Positions 8,444 through 16,252 of a DNA stretch of 64,000 nucleotides are shown piece after piece (the first letter of the stretch is position 1; the number at the start of each line of letters is the position of its first letter). Origin of the DNA: DATMXS01 sp035561355 (GTDB taxonomy: Bacteria > Acidobacteriota > Terriglobia > Bryobacterales > Bryobacteraceae); NCBI GenBank assembly GCA_035561355.1, contig DATMXS010000496.1, forward strand, positions 1-64,000, given 5' to 3'. The notes beneath the pieces are model-generated. The model was not told the DNA's origin and did no database searches. It saw only the letters and a program-made list of their open reading frames with translations. Position numbers and translations under genes: made by a program.

Positions 8444-10969
8444 TCACTCTGACCGGAGTGCCGTGACCGGATCAACACGGGTCGACCGGCGCGCGGGCAA
8501 GTAGCACGCCGCCAACGCCAAGGCCGCGAGCAGCGCAGGAGCGCCCACGAGCAGCAGCGGGTCGGACGCGCTGGCGCGGGTCGTTTCCGCGAGCGTCTCG
8601 GCGAAATGCGAGACGGCGCGCAGTAACCCCAGCGCCACTGCGACGCCTACGACGACACCTGCGGCGATAATGGCGGAGCCTTCGCGCAGCACCAGCCATA
8701 GCACGTTCGCTCGCCGTGCACCTAGGGCCATTCGTATGCCGATCTCGTGCGTGCGACGCGCGACTGCGTAGGCCGTGACGCCTGCCAGCCCCACCGCGCT
8801 GAGGATCAGCCCGAACATCCCCATGCCGCCGTACATCAACGTGCCGAACCGCGCGAGATAGAGCAATTGGTCGACCTCGTCAGACATCCGCTTCACCTGG
8901 AACACGGTCAGGTTCGCATCGATTGCGGCAATCTCGCGCCGCAATCGCGTCGGGACATCGAAGTCCGGTGCAACGCGAACTACCACGATGACACCGTGCC
9001 TAGATGGCGTGGCGAAACCCGAGGGCGTAGCCGGCTGATACGCCGACGGCTGCGGAGGTGCCAAGGGCAGTGCAGACCGCAAGTCGCGCACGACACCAAT
9101 CACCTGCCATCTCGCACGCTCCAGGCTCAACGTCTGCCCCAGAGCGTCCTCGCCAGGCCACAGTTTCGCCGCCATCGTTTCGTTAACGATAATCACGCGC
9201 GAATCTTCCCTCTGGTCGCGTTCGACGAAAGTGCGCCCCCGCACCAGCCGGGCGCCGAGCGCCTCCAGGAAGCCTGCTCCAAAACGCTCCGCACGGATCG
9301 CGCCGCTGGATTTGGCACCTTCGACGAAGTCGACCTTCGCGCTCATGATTGCTTCGCCGCTCGACATCGCCAACGGTAGGGTCTGCGCCAGTCCGACCGC
9401 CGTTATACCCGGAACACGTTCGAGCCGGTGCGGCAGCTTATCGAAGAAATCCAACGTTGCGTCTGCGCTGTATCCATCCCGCACGGGATCCAGGGCCAGC
9501 GTGTACAGGTTGGCGGCGTTGTAACCAGTGTCGATTGCGGACGAGCGGTGCCAGCCCATGACCACGATACCAGTAAGCAAGAGAAGAACTACTGCCGCCG
9601 TCACTTGTTGGAACACCAGCACGTTACGAAGGCTGAACCATCGGGGAGCGCGTACCTGAGTTCCGTCGCGCTTGAGTCCTGCATAGATGCCAGCCCGTGC
9701 GGTCTGAAGCGCAGGCACGATGCCGAACAACAGTCCCGAGCCGACCGCTACCACGGCCGCAAATACGAGCGAACGCCAGTCGAGGCGAGTTTCGAATGCG
9801 ATGTAGCCAGGCATCATCGGCCGCAGTGATTCGATGAAGGAAAGCTCCGTAAATGCGAACGCCACCCCTCCCGCCCCTCCGAGCACCCCTAACATGAGGC
9901 TCTCGATGAGCAACTGGCGAACGATGCGTCCTCGGCTCGCTCCGAGCGCGACGCGCACTGAAAGCTCACGGCGCCGTGCGGCACCCCGTGCGACCAGCAT
10001 GTTTGCAACGTTGCCGCAGGCCATCAGCAGCACTAAGCCAACCAATAGCAGTGGAAACCCAATCGCGCGCGGCACATCCTCGTTCCGCAGCGGAAACACG
10101 CGCCCACCTGGCAGCACCCGGACTAGTCGCTCCTTGCTCTCGGTTACCGGACGACCGTGCGCCTGATCGAGCCTGCGCACGAGCAGATCGAGCGCCTCCT
10201 CGACTTTCGAGTAACTGAGGTCGGTCCTAAGTCTCCCGATCACATCGAAAGCGGTGCGCCGGTCTCCCAGTCGCCGCAGTTCAGGGATAACCGCCGCGCC
10301 TGCCGTCGTCGGAATCCAGATGGCCGCCGCCGAAGTTAATGGGGAGGCGCCGAGGAAATCCTCTGAGGCTACTCCCAGCACGGTCACGGGCCTTCCGTTC
10401 ACCCGGATGGGCCTGCCGATGATCGACGGATCGCCTCCGAACCGTGCCCGCCATAGTCGATGACTAAGCACTGCCACTTGCCCTGCGCCCTGTCCTCTTT
10501 CCTCCGCGCCGAATAGCCTTCCGAGCGCCGGCTTGGCTCCGAGCACCTGGAAATAGTCGGGCGTGGCGACGTGCCCCCACACTCGCTCCGGCTGTTCGCC
10601 TGGTCGCGCAACCACCGCCGGTATCGGCGCCATGTACGCCGCAAGCGAATCAAACAAGCCGCTCCGATCGCGGAAGTCCTCGTAATCGCTGAACGGCACC
10701 GGTCTCTCTAGGCGCACCAGACTGCCGGGGTTACCGGACCCGGGCAGTTCGCGGAACACTCCGGACCGCAACTGGCTGAACGTGGCCGCAGTTACGCCGA
10801 TCCCGATCGAGAGGCACACAAAGGCGGCCGCTGTAAATCCCGGAGTACGGCCCAGCATACGCGCACCGTACTTCACGTCCTGCGAGACGTTCGCAAGAAA
10901 CACTCGGATGTGGGATGCTGCGGTTGAGCGTCCTATCACTGAATTCCGCGCGTGGCCAGTCTCATGCAT
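8444..10969 (-). CDS. ADOP-family FtsX/MacB-like permease
   Basis: Second duplicated orphan permease of the window, about 841 aa from the ATG at 10969 (MHETGHARNSV). The frame is open to 11137, but the added residues do not resemble the family. The order is as expected: an N-terminal helix (TPGFTAAAFVCLSIGIGVTAATFS), a MacB-type periplasmic domain, FtsX block one with CGNVANMLVARGAARRRELSVRVALGASRGR, a second periplasmic domain, and FtsX block two ending YLPARRSTRVDPVTALRSE. The cytoplasmic R-x-x-E-[IL]-[SG]-[IV]-R-x-A-L-G-A motif occurs after both blocks. It is only about 30 % alike by eye to the other two copies, so it is not a recent duplicate. There is no ATPase partner nearby. Confidence 0.9.
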   Translation of the reverse strand: MHETGHARNSVIGRSTAASHIRVFLANVSQDVKYGARMLGRTPGFTAAAFVCLSIGIGVTAATFSQLRSGVFRELPGSGNPGSLVRLERPVPFSDYEDFRDRSGLFDSLAAYMAPIPAVVARPGEQPERVWGHVATPDYFQVLGAKPALGRLFGAEERGQGAGQVAVLSHRLWRARFGGDPSIIGRPIRVNGRPVTVLGVASEDFLGASPLTSAAAIWIPTTAGAAVIPELRRLGDRRTAFDVIGRLRTDLSYSKVEEALDLLVRRLDQAHGRPVTESKERLVRVLPGGRVFPLRNEDVPRAIGFPLLLVGLVLLMACGNVANMLVARGAARRRELSVRVALGASRGRIVRQLLIESLMLGVLGGAGGVAFAFTELSFIESLRPMMPGYIAFETRLDWRSLVFAAVVAVGSGLLFGIVPALQTARAGIYAGLKRDGTQVRAPRWFSLRNVLVFQQVTAAVVLLLLTGIVVMGWHRSSAIDTGYNAANLYTLALDPVRDGYSADATLDFFDKLPHRLERVPGITAVGLAQTLPLAMSSGEAIMSAKVDFVEGAKSSGAIRAERFGAGFLEALGARLVRGRTFVERDQREDSRVIIVNETMAAKLWPGEDALGQTLSLERARWQVIGVVRDLRSALPLAPPQPSAYQPATPSGFATPSRHGVIVVVRVAPDFDVPTRLRREIAAIDANLTVFQVKRMSDEVDQLLYLARFGTLMYGGMGMFGLILSAVGLAGVTAYAVARRTHEIGIRMALGARRANVLWLVLREGSAIIAAGVVVGVAVALGLLRAVSHFAETLAETTRASASDPLLLVGAPALLAALALAACYLPARRSTRVDPVTALRSE

Positions 10970-11033
10970 AGCGTCTCGTTGTATCACAGTCGAACGACAG
11001 CAGGTGCAGCACAGCAGCCGGTGAAGGGATTGA

Positions 11034-11879
11034 TCACACCTTCCGTGCAGCGAAAAACGTTCGTCCTGCGGCAAGCCTGCCGCGGATGCCGAACGACCTT
11101 GCGGGCTGAGCGCAGGCCATCGAGAACCCAGCTTCAAGCAGCAGCTTCTTGACTTCGTTCAAAGCGTAGCAGCGCTGAAACATCCTCAGGTCAAGACGAG
11201 TCCATTCCCGCTCCTTACTGAACAACGTAGCCTCGGTCGTGCCGAGTTTCACGTTTCTGTCGTAACGTCCGCGCAGATAAAGTAGGTGGTCCACACCAGT
11301 CACGGTGGAACTCTTGTGCCACTGGCGTTCGAACGCCTCCGCCATGTTCATGTCGAATACGAATCTGCCACCGCGATCTAGTGCCTTGTGGACGCAGAGA
11401 AATGTCGCTGCAAGGTCGTCAGCGCTCAGCATATGATTCATGCTGTCACCCGTCGAGAGCACCGCCGCGAAGGTTGTAGCGAACCCGAACCGGCGTGCGT
11501 CAGCAAGAACGAACTGCGCTCCTGGAGCGTTTCGCCTTGCATAGGAAAGCATGTCCTCTGATCCGTCCAAACCGGTGACACGTAACCCGCGTCGGCACAT
11601 CGCGGCAGCCAGGTGCCCGGTCCCGCAGCACAGATCGAGTACGGAAGCGGCACGCGGCAGAAGGGAGAACGCCGCAAGGCGGTCGAGCGCTGGCATCAAC
11701 TTCAGGCCTACTTGCAACGCACTCACCGCGGCAAACGGAATCGGCGTGCCCTTCTCGTCGAGGACGCGGCCAGAGATGCCACAACCTACCTCGGCCATTG
11801 CTGTGGACACGGAGCCCTTGCAGCCAAATACAAGAGAGATGAACAAGTTCGCCACGACTATCATTCGAGTAAATGCCAT
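11034..11879 (-). CDS. Chimeric protein: exported-protein N-terminus joined to a SAM methyltransferase
   Basis: The C-terminal part (from about residue 58) is a class I SAM-dependent methyltransferase: motif I VLDLCCGTGHLA, motif II VTGLDGSEDML, the acidic/aromatic VLADARRFGF and post-motif FDMNMAEAFERQWH. The first 58 residues do not belong to that family. They look like the start of a secreted carboxypeptidase-regulatory-like protein: a hydrophobic leader with a Cys (MIVVANLFISLVFGCKG), then GISGRVLDEKGTPIPFAAVSAL. The usual 30-40 residue N-terminal cap of such methyltransferases is missing. The frame is intact through the junction near 11705. A start at 11945 is possible; 11879 and 11867 are internal ATGs. 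It may be expressed but mislocalised, or be decaying. Confidence 0.65.
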   Translation of the reverse strand: MAFTRMIVVANLFISLVFGCKGSVSTAMAEVGCGISGRVLDEKGTPIPFAAVSALQVGLKLMPALDRLAAFSLLPRAASVLDLCCGTGHLAAAMCRRGLRVTGLDGSEDMLSYARRNAPGAQFVLADARRFGFATTFAAVLSTGDSMNHMLSADDLAATFLCVHKALDRGGRFVFDMNMAEAFERQWHKSSTVTGVDHLLYLRGRYDRNVKLGTTEATLFSKEREWTRLDLRMFQRCYALNEVKKLLLEAGFSMACAQPARSFGIRGRLAAGRTFFAARKV

Positions 11880-11934
11880 GCTCCTGCCGCGGACCGGACA
11901 GAAAGGCAGCAGAAGCGCTCGCGTGATCAAGTTT

Positions 11935-11962
11935 GCTTCCTGCATCCTGCCTTCTGCATTCT
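11935..11962. repeat. Heptanucleotide tandem repeat array A
   Basis: Four consecutive 7-base units, GCTTCCT, GCATCCT, GCCTTCT and GCATTCT, sit immediately before the acetyltransferase start and over the far 5' end of the chimeric methyltransferase frame. They resemble the short tandemly repeated (STRR-like) heptamers known from cyanobacterial intergenic DNA. Confidence 0.6.
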
Positions 11963-11969
11963 TCCAATT

Positions 11970-12482
11970 ATGACCACTGGCTCATTCCATATTCGTGAAG
12001 CGACAACGGCGGATGTGCCGGTTATTACCCGTCTCCACGTGAAGACCTTTGTGGAAACCCATGGCGGCCCCGGCCCGACTTTCGAGATTCGCCATTCGCA
12101 GTGGCGCGCGGCGTTCGCCCAGGCAGACGGCACTTGGTTCTGCTTTGTAATCGAGTGCTCGAACGGCGATCTGGTGGGATTTGCGAAAGGCATCCCGTAT
12201 ACGGGCGATCTCCCGGGCTTCGGCGGCGAGCTGAATAAGATCTACCTGCTTCGTGAGTACCACCGCCGCGGATTGGGACGCAGGCTCGTCGGCCACGTCG
12301 CGCGGCGGTTTCTCGAGCAGGGCATCACTTCGATGCTGTTGTTCGGCGAAGCGAGAAACCCCTCCAATGGATTCTACGAGTCACTGGGCGCAGAGCGCCT
12401 CCTGAGCGCCTCAGGTGAGTTTCATGGCGGTTATGGCTGGCGGGATCTGCGGAAGCTCGCAGAGAGGTGTCCCATCGAATGA
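11970..12482 (+). CDS. GNAT-family N-acetyltransferase
   Basis: A 170-aa cytosolic acetyltransferase of the GCN5-related family. The fold is visible in order: FHIREATTADVPVITRLH (beta1-alpha1), WFCFVIECSNGDLVGFAKG (beta2-beta3), ELNKIYLLREYHRRGLGRRLVGHV (beta4 and the acetyl-CoA pyrophosphate loop R-R-G-L-G-R), then SMLLFGEARNPSNGFYESLGAE, the C-terminal N-x-x-x-x-F-Y-x-x-x-G-[AF] signature. The ATG at 11970 is chosen because family similarity starts 6 residues later; the frame is open further upstream through repeat DNA. No clear ribosome binding site is seen. The substrate is unknown. It converges on the sulfur operon. Confidence 0.88.
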   Translation: MTTGSFHIREATTADVPVITRLHVKTFVETHGGPGPTFEIRHSQWRAAFAQADGTWFCFVIECSNGDLVGFAKGIPYTGDLPGFGGELNKIYLLREYHRRGLGRRLVGHVARRFLEQGITSMLLFGEARNPSNGFYESLGAERLLSASGEFHGGYGWRDLRKLAERCPIE

Positions 12483-12583
12483 CCCAGGCACGCCCGGGAG
12501 TTCCGGCGCCTCTGGCTCATACCGCCTATGTCGTCGCGCATGGCTGTGCGGCTCGGGCAATCCGGGATTGCGTCTTGGGCCAG

Positions 12584-13207
12584 TCAGTTCGAATCCAAAA
12601 TGTTTCGCAGAGTTTGCAAAGCTGTTTCGGGGCTTCCCGACTTGAGGTGATGGAGGGCTTCAGAATCGACGAGGCGGTACCAAATTTCGCGGCGCCGTTC
12701 GAAGCCGGGGAACCGGCGGATCACTTCCGCCCGCAACTCGCCGAGCAGATCGAGAAAGTCGGCGTACTCGGGGCCGAGTTCTCCCGCCAGGCGATCGCGG
12801 ATTCGCGAGGCGAGCGCGGGGCTTTTGCCGCTCGAAGATACCGTCACAATCAGGTCGCGCTGGCGGTGAATCGCGGGAAAGATGAACGTGCAGTGCGGCG
12901 CATCGTCCACGGCGTTCATGGGAATCCCCCGCGCTTCGGCCTCGGCCCAGATTGCCGCGTTCTCCGAACGGTCGGCCGGACATGAGACGACTAGGAACGC
13001 TCCCTCCAGGTCTCCGGGCTGAAATTTCCGCCGCACGTGCCTGAACTCGATGCCCTCGAGAGTGTCGTAAACCGCAGGGCAGATGAGAGTCACCTGCGCG
13101 CCTGCTTCGGCAAGAGCGCGGACCCGTTCGTCCGTGTCCCAACCGCCGCCGACCACGACGCACCGCTTGCCCTCCAACTTCAGCAGGACGGGGTAATAGG
13201 CGCTCAA
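12584..13207 (-). CDS. cysG: Precorrin-2 dehydrogenase / sirohydrochlorin ferrochelatase (siroheme synthase, Met8/CysG-N type)
   Basis: A 207-aa protein that oxidises precorrin-2 to sirohydrochlorin with NAD and inserts iron to give siroheme, the cofactor of the sulfite reductase encoded just upstream. The N-terminal Rossmann motif is VVVGGGWDTDERVRALAEAGAQVTLI. The catalytic-Asp region AVDDAPHCTFIFPAIHRQRDLIVTVSSSGKSPALA is the classic CysG N-terminal block. The separate methyltransferase half of E. coli CysG is supplied here by cobA two genes upstream. It is the last gene of the operon. The TTG start overlaps the TGA of the reductase gene (TTGA). Confidence 0.95.
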   Translation of the reverse strand: MSAYYPVLLKLEGKRCVVVGGGWDTDERVRALAEAGAQVTLICPAVYDTLEGIEFRHVRRKFQPGDLEGAFLVVSCPADRSENAAIWAEAEARGIPMNAVDDAPHCTFIFPAIHRQRDLIVTVSSSGKSPALASRIRDRLAGELGPEYADFLDLLGELRAEVIRRFPGFERRREIWYRLVDSEALHHLKSGSPETALQTLRNILDSN

Positions 13208-14847
13208 ACGGCCTGAACCTCCTGCGCGTGCAACGCCTCCAGCCCGACGCGCTCGCAGTAATCGCCGAACGCCTCATTCGGCCCGCGCTCGCGCGCATAG
13301 GATTCGAGCACCGGCCGAAGGCGGTTTGCTATGTCGTGCCGCTTCACGTTCTCTGCGAACACAGAGCCGAGCCTGATGCCGAGATGCGAGGCGCCGAGGT
13401 AGATCGCGTACATATCTACGCTCTGTCCCACAAGCCCGATCTCGGCGCTGTAGGGCCGCGCGCAGCCGTTCGGACATCCGGTGACACGGACGGAGATCGG
13501 CTGGCTCCCGATCCCCAAATCCGCCATGACGCCGTGTATACCGTCGAGAATCTCCGGCATAACGCGCTCCGCCTCGGTGATGGCGAGGCCGCAGGTGGGC
13601 AGCGCGACGCAGCCGATCGACTCCCGAACCACTGGAGGCAGTTCTTCGGCAGCGCGAATCCCGTGCTGGGCCAGAATGCGCGTAATATCCGCTCGCTGCT
13701 GCGCCGCGATGTTCGTGAGAAACAGATTCTGCTGTGCCGTCAGGCTCACGCCTGGACGGAAGCGTTCGATCACCTCACGCAGCCCGGCCCGCAGGTCGTC
13801 GCGGACCCGCCCGCTCGGGATTGGAACGCCCACGAAGAAGGAGCCGGCAGCTTGGTTGTGCCATCCCAGGTGATCCGAGCCACTGGCCCACTCGAGCGGT
13901 TGAGCCGGAGCGACCGGCGCACCCAGCCGTGACTCGAACTCCGCCCTGAAGCGCTCAATGCCCCATTCTTCGATGACATACTTCAGCCGTGCAAGCTTGC
14001 GGTTGGTGCGATTGCCGTAATCGCGATGAATTGCGATAACCGTTTTGAGCGCAGCGTTCAAGTGCTCAGGCGCGACCGAGCCCAGCGGTTCGGCCAGCCG
14101 CGGGTGCGTCGCTTTCACTCCCGGGCTCATGCCGAACCCGCCGCCCACGAGCAGTGTGAACCCATCCGGGCCGGGAACGATGCCGACGTCATTGGAATAA
14201 ACGTCAATGCAGTTGTCGCCCGGAGGGGCGAAGCCGATCTTGAATTTGCGCGGCAGGTACGTGGAACCGTAGAGCAGCTCCTCTTCGGGCGCGGCGGATT
14301 CGGCTGCCGCGGCCTTCTCACCGTCGAGCCATATCTCGTAATACGCGCGGGTGCTCGGCTTCAGCTCTTTACCGAGAGCCTGCGCGAGCTGCTGCATTCG
14401 CACTCTCTCGGCGTCGCCGAAGGGCGCGGGGCAGGCGACGACGTTGCGGACGACGTCGCCGCAGGCCGCGAGTGTCGTGAGCAGGTTCGCGTTCAGCGCA
14501 CGGAGGAGCGTCCGCAGGTCGGTCTTGCGCACACGGTGGAATTGAATGTCCTGGCGCGTGGTGATGCGCAACCCGCCGTCGCCGACTGCATCCGCGAGCC
14601 GGTCGAGTTCTAGGTACTGATCGGCCGTCAGCGCGCCTCCCGGGACGCCGACACGCACCATGGAGCCGTACTCCGCGGGCTTCCCGGCCTTTCGCAGATC
14701 CCGATCGGTCTGCTGGTACGTGCCATGGAACTTCAGGATCTGCACCGTTTCCTTAGTGAAGTCCGGGCGCTCGAGGATCAGCTCCTCCACAATGCTGCCG
14801 CGCAAGTGGCGGCTGTTCTCTTTCACTGATTCGGCAGGAGAGCTCAC
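13204..14847 (-). CDS. sir: Ferredoxin-type sulfite (or nitrite) reductase, siroheme and 4Fe-4S
   Basis: A 547-aa enzyme that reduces sulfite to sulfide with six electrons (some relatives reduce nitrite). Two ferredoxin-like half domains are visible, the first opening with YGSMVRVGVPGGALTADQYLELDRLA. Siroheme-binding repeats follow (RITTRQDIQFHRV; VSLTAQQNLFLTNI). The 4Fe-4S/siroheme cysteines sit in CVALPTCGLA and TGCPNGCARPYSAEIGLVG. The GTG start at 14847 is decided by GGAGG 7 bases upstream and by the GTGA overlap with the cobA stop; the longer frame to 14871 is not needed. The sulfate operon and siroheme genes around it favour sulfite as substrate. Confidence 0.95.
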   Translation of the reverse strand: MSSPAESVKENSRHLRGSIVEELILERPDFTKETVQILKFHGTYQQTDRDLRKAGKPAEYGSMVRVGVPGGALTADQYLELDRLADAVGDGGLRITTRQDIQFHRVRKTDLRTLLRALNANLLTTLAACGDVVRNVVACPAPFGDAERVRMQQLAQALGKELKPSTRAYYEIWLDGEKAAAAESAAPEEELLYGSTYLPRKFKIGFAPPGDNCIDVYSNDVGIVPGPDGFTLLVGGGFGMSPGVKATHPRLAEPLGSVAPEHLNAALKTVIAIHRDYGNRTNRKLARLKYVIEEWGIERFRAEFESRLGAPVAPAQPLEWASGSDHLGWHNQAAGSFFVGVPIPSGRVRDDLRAGLREVIERFRPGVSLTAQQNLFLTNIAAQQRADITRILAQHGIRAAEELPPVVRESIGCVALPTCGLAITEAERVMPEILDGIHGVMADLGIGSQPISVRVTGCPNGCARPYSAEIGLVGQSVDMYAIYLGASHLGIRLGSVFAENVKRHDIANRLRPVLESYARERGPNEAFGDYCERVGLEALHAQEVQAV

Positions 14848-15584
14848 GACAAAACCTCCACTGCCGCGCACGCGGCCAGCTCGGCGCGAAGCGCCGCCAC
14901 CGCACCGATCACAAAGACAGCCGGGGATTCGACCTCCACGCCTCCGGCAGCGACGTCGCCCAGCGTCGCATCGCGGACGCGTTCCTCAGCGGTGGTGGCC
15001 CGCTCGATGAAGACAGCCGGTTCGTCCTCCCGGCGGCCGGCGCGGATCAGAGAATGCGCGATATGTGCGCGGTCCTTTACGCCCATGAGAATGACGAGCG
15101 TATCGACGCGGGCGTAATCGGCCCAATCCACAGGGTCACGCCCGGCACAGTGCCCGGTCACGATCGCAAACCCTCGTGAGACTCCGCGATAGGTGAGCGG
15201 CACGCCCGCGAGCGCCGGCGCGGCCAAAGCGGAGGAGATGCCCGGGATGACTTCGACTTGGACACCATTGCGCGCCAGATGGAGCCACTCCTCGCCGCCT
15301 CTTCCGAAGATGCAGGCATCGCCGCCTTTGAGACGCGCGACGGAGTTGCCCGCGCGGGCGCGGTCGAGCATCAAATCGAAGATGACCTGCTGCACGGCGT
15401 CCTGTTCGCCCTCATTCTTGCCGACGTAGATCAACTCCGCCGACGGGTTCGCAACCGCGAGCACTTCGGCACTCACCAGCCGGTCATACAGGACCACGTC
15501 AACGCTGCGCAGCACACGCTGTGCTTTCACGGTCAGCAAATCGGGATCCCCGGGCCCTGCGCCGATCAGATAAACCTTACTCAT
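14844..15584 (-). CDS. cobA: Uroporphyrinogen-III C-methyltransferase (SUMT)
   Basis: A 246-aa enzyme that makes precorrin-2 from uroporphyrinogen III with two SAM methyl groups, the first committed step to siroheme. Family blocks are clear: VYLIGAGPGDPDLLTVKAQRVL at the N-terminus, VVLYDRLV, GKNEG, VARLKGGDACIFGRGGEE, the PGISSALAAPALAGVPLTYRG stretch and the GHCAGRD region. GGAGG stands 6 bases before the ATG, and the ATG overlaps the cysH stop (ATGA). Together with the sirohydrochlorin enzyme downstream it gives the operon its own siroheme supply. Confidence 0.96.
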   Translation of the reverse strand: MSKVYLIGAGPGDPDLLTVKAQRVLRSVDVVLYDRLVSAEVLAVANPSAELIYVGKNEGEQDAVQQVIFDLMLDRARAGNSVARLKGGDACIFGRGGEEWLHLARNGVQVEVIPGISSALAAPALAGVPLTYRGVSRGFAIVTGHCAGRDPVDWADYARVDTLVILMGVKDRAHIAHSLIRAGRREDEPAVFIERATTAEERVRDATLGDVAAGGVEVESPAVFVIGAVAALRAELAACAAVEVLS

Positions 15585-16252
15585 TTCGCACCTCCCCCGG
15601 CATCAAACGTATGAATGCCGCATTCCAGCTTCTGTCCGCTCCAACGGCCGGAACGCGCGTTGGCGGAGTCCACCGGCAGCGACGTACACGGCTCACAGCC
15701 AATGCTCGTATAACCGCGGTCGTACAGCGGCAGAACCTCGATCTCGTTGATGGTCAGGTAGCTCCAGACTTCCTTCGACGTCCAGAACGCGAGCGGACTC
15801 ACTTTGAGCAACTCTTTGCCGTCGGGCAGCCGGTGCGTTTCAATCGGCGCCAGGTTCGCGCGCGTCGGGGACTGCTCGCGTCGGAGGCCCGTGAACCAGA
15901 TTTCGTAATCCGCCAGCGCACGCAGCAGCGGCTCGACTTTTCGAAGCTTACAGCATTGATCCGGACGCGTTTGGTAGAGCTTGCCGTGCGCGGCTTCCTG
16001 CTCTGGGACGGTTTGAGCCGGCATTGCATTAACGAGATTGAGTTGCCACAGGCTCGCCATTCTATCCCGGTATGTGTACGTCTCCGCGAAGTGGTACCCG
16101 GTCTCCAGGAACACGACTGCGATGTCGGGACGGAGCTTACGCGCCATATCGAGCACAACCATGTCCTCAGCCTGAAAACTGCAAGTCAGGCATGGCCGCC
16201 CACCGTTTTCTTCGAGAACTCTGCGGATCAGGTCCTCCGGGTTTTCAAACAT
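15581..16252 (-). CDS. cysH: Assimilatory adenylylsulfate (APS) reductase, 4Fe-4S type
   Basis: A 223-aa cytosolic enzyme that reduces APS to sulfite and AMP using thioredoxin or glutaredoxin. It has the PAPS-reductase fold (SFQAEDMVVLDMARKLRPDIAVVFLETGYHF). The paired cysteines DQCCKLRKVEPL and IGCEPCTSLP ligate a 4Fe-4S cluster. The pair is diagnostic of the APS-using form; PAPS-using enzymes lack them. The catalytic cysteine is in the C-terminal KLECGIH. The gene begins immediately after the cysN stop (TAGATG) and overlaps cobA. The Fe-S type agrees with the degenerate kinase domain on CysN. Confidence 0.96.
   Translation of the reverse strand: MFENPEDLIRRVLEENGGRPCLTCSFQAEDMVVLDMARKLRPDIAVVFLETGYHFAETYTYRDRMASLWQLNLVNAMPAQTVPEQEAAHGKLYQTRPDQCCKLRKVEPLLRALADYEIWFTGLRREQSPTRANLAPIETHRLPDGKELLKVSPLAFWTSKEVWSYLTINEIEVLPLYDRGYTSIGCEPCTSLPVDSANARSGRWSGQKLECGIHTFDAGGGAK

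Noticed and set aside
8017..8478. 153-codon minus-strand frame in the 7.9-8.4 kb gap
   Set aside because: No ribosome binding site, Arg/Ser/Pro-rich with no recognisable motif, and it overlaps the end of the ADOP gene.
12584..12606. tRNA T-loop-like string GTTCGAATCC
   Set aside because: It is the 3' end of the siroheme synthase frame read on the other strand, and no acceptor stem or anticodon arm can be placed around it.
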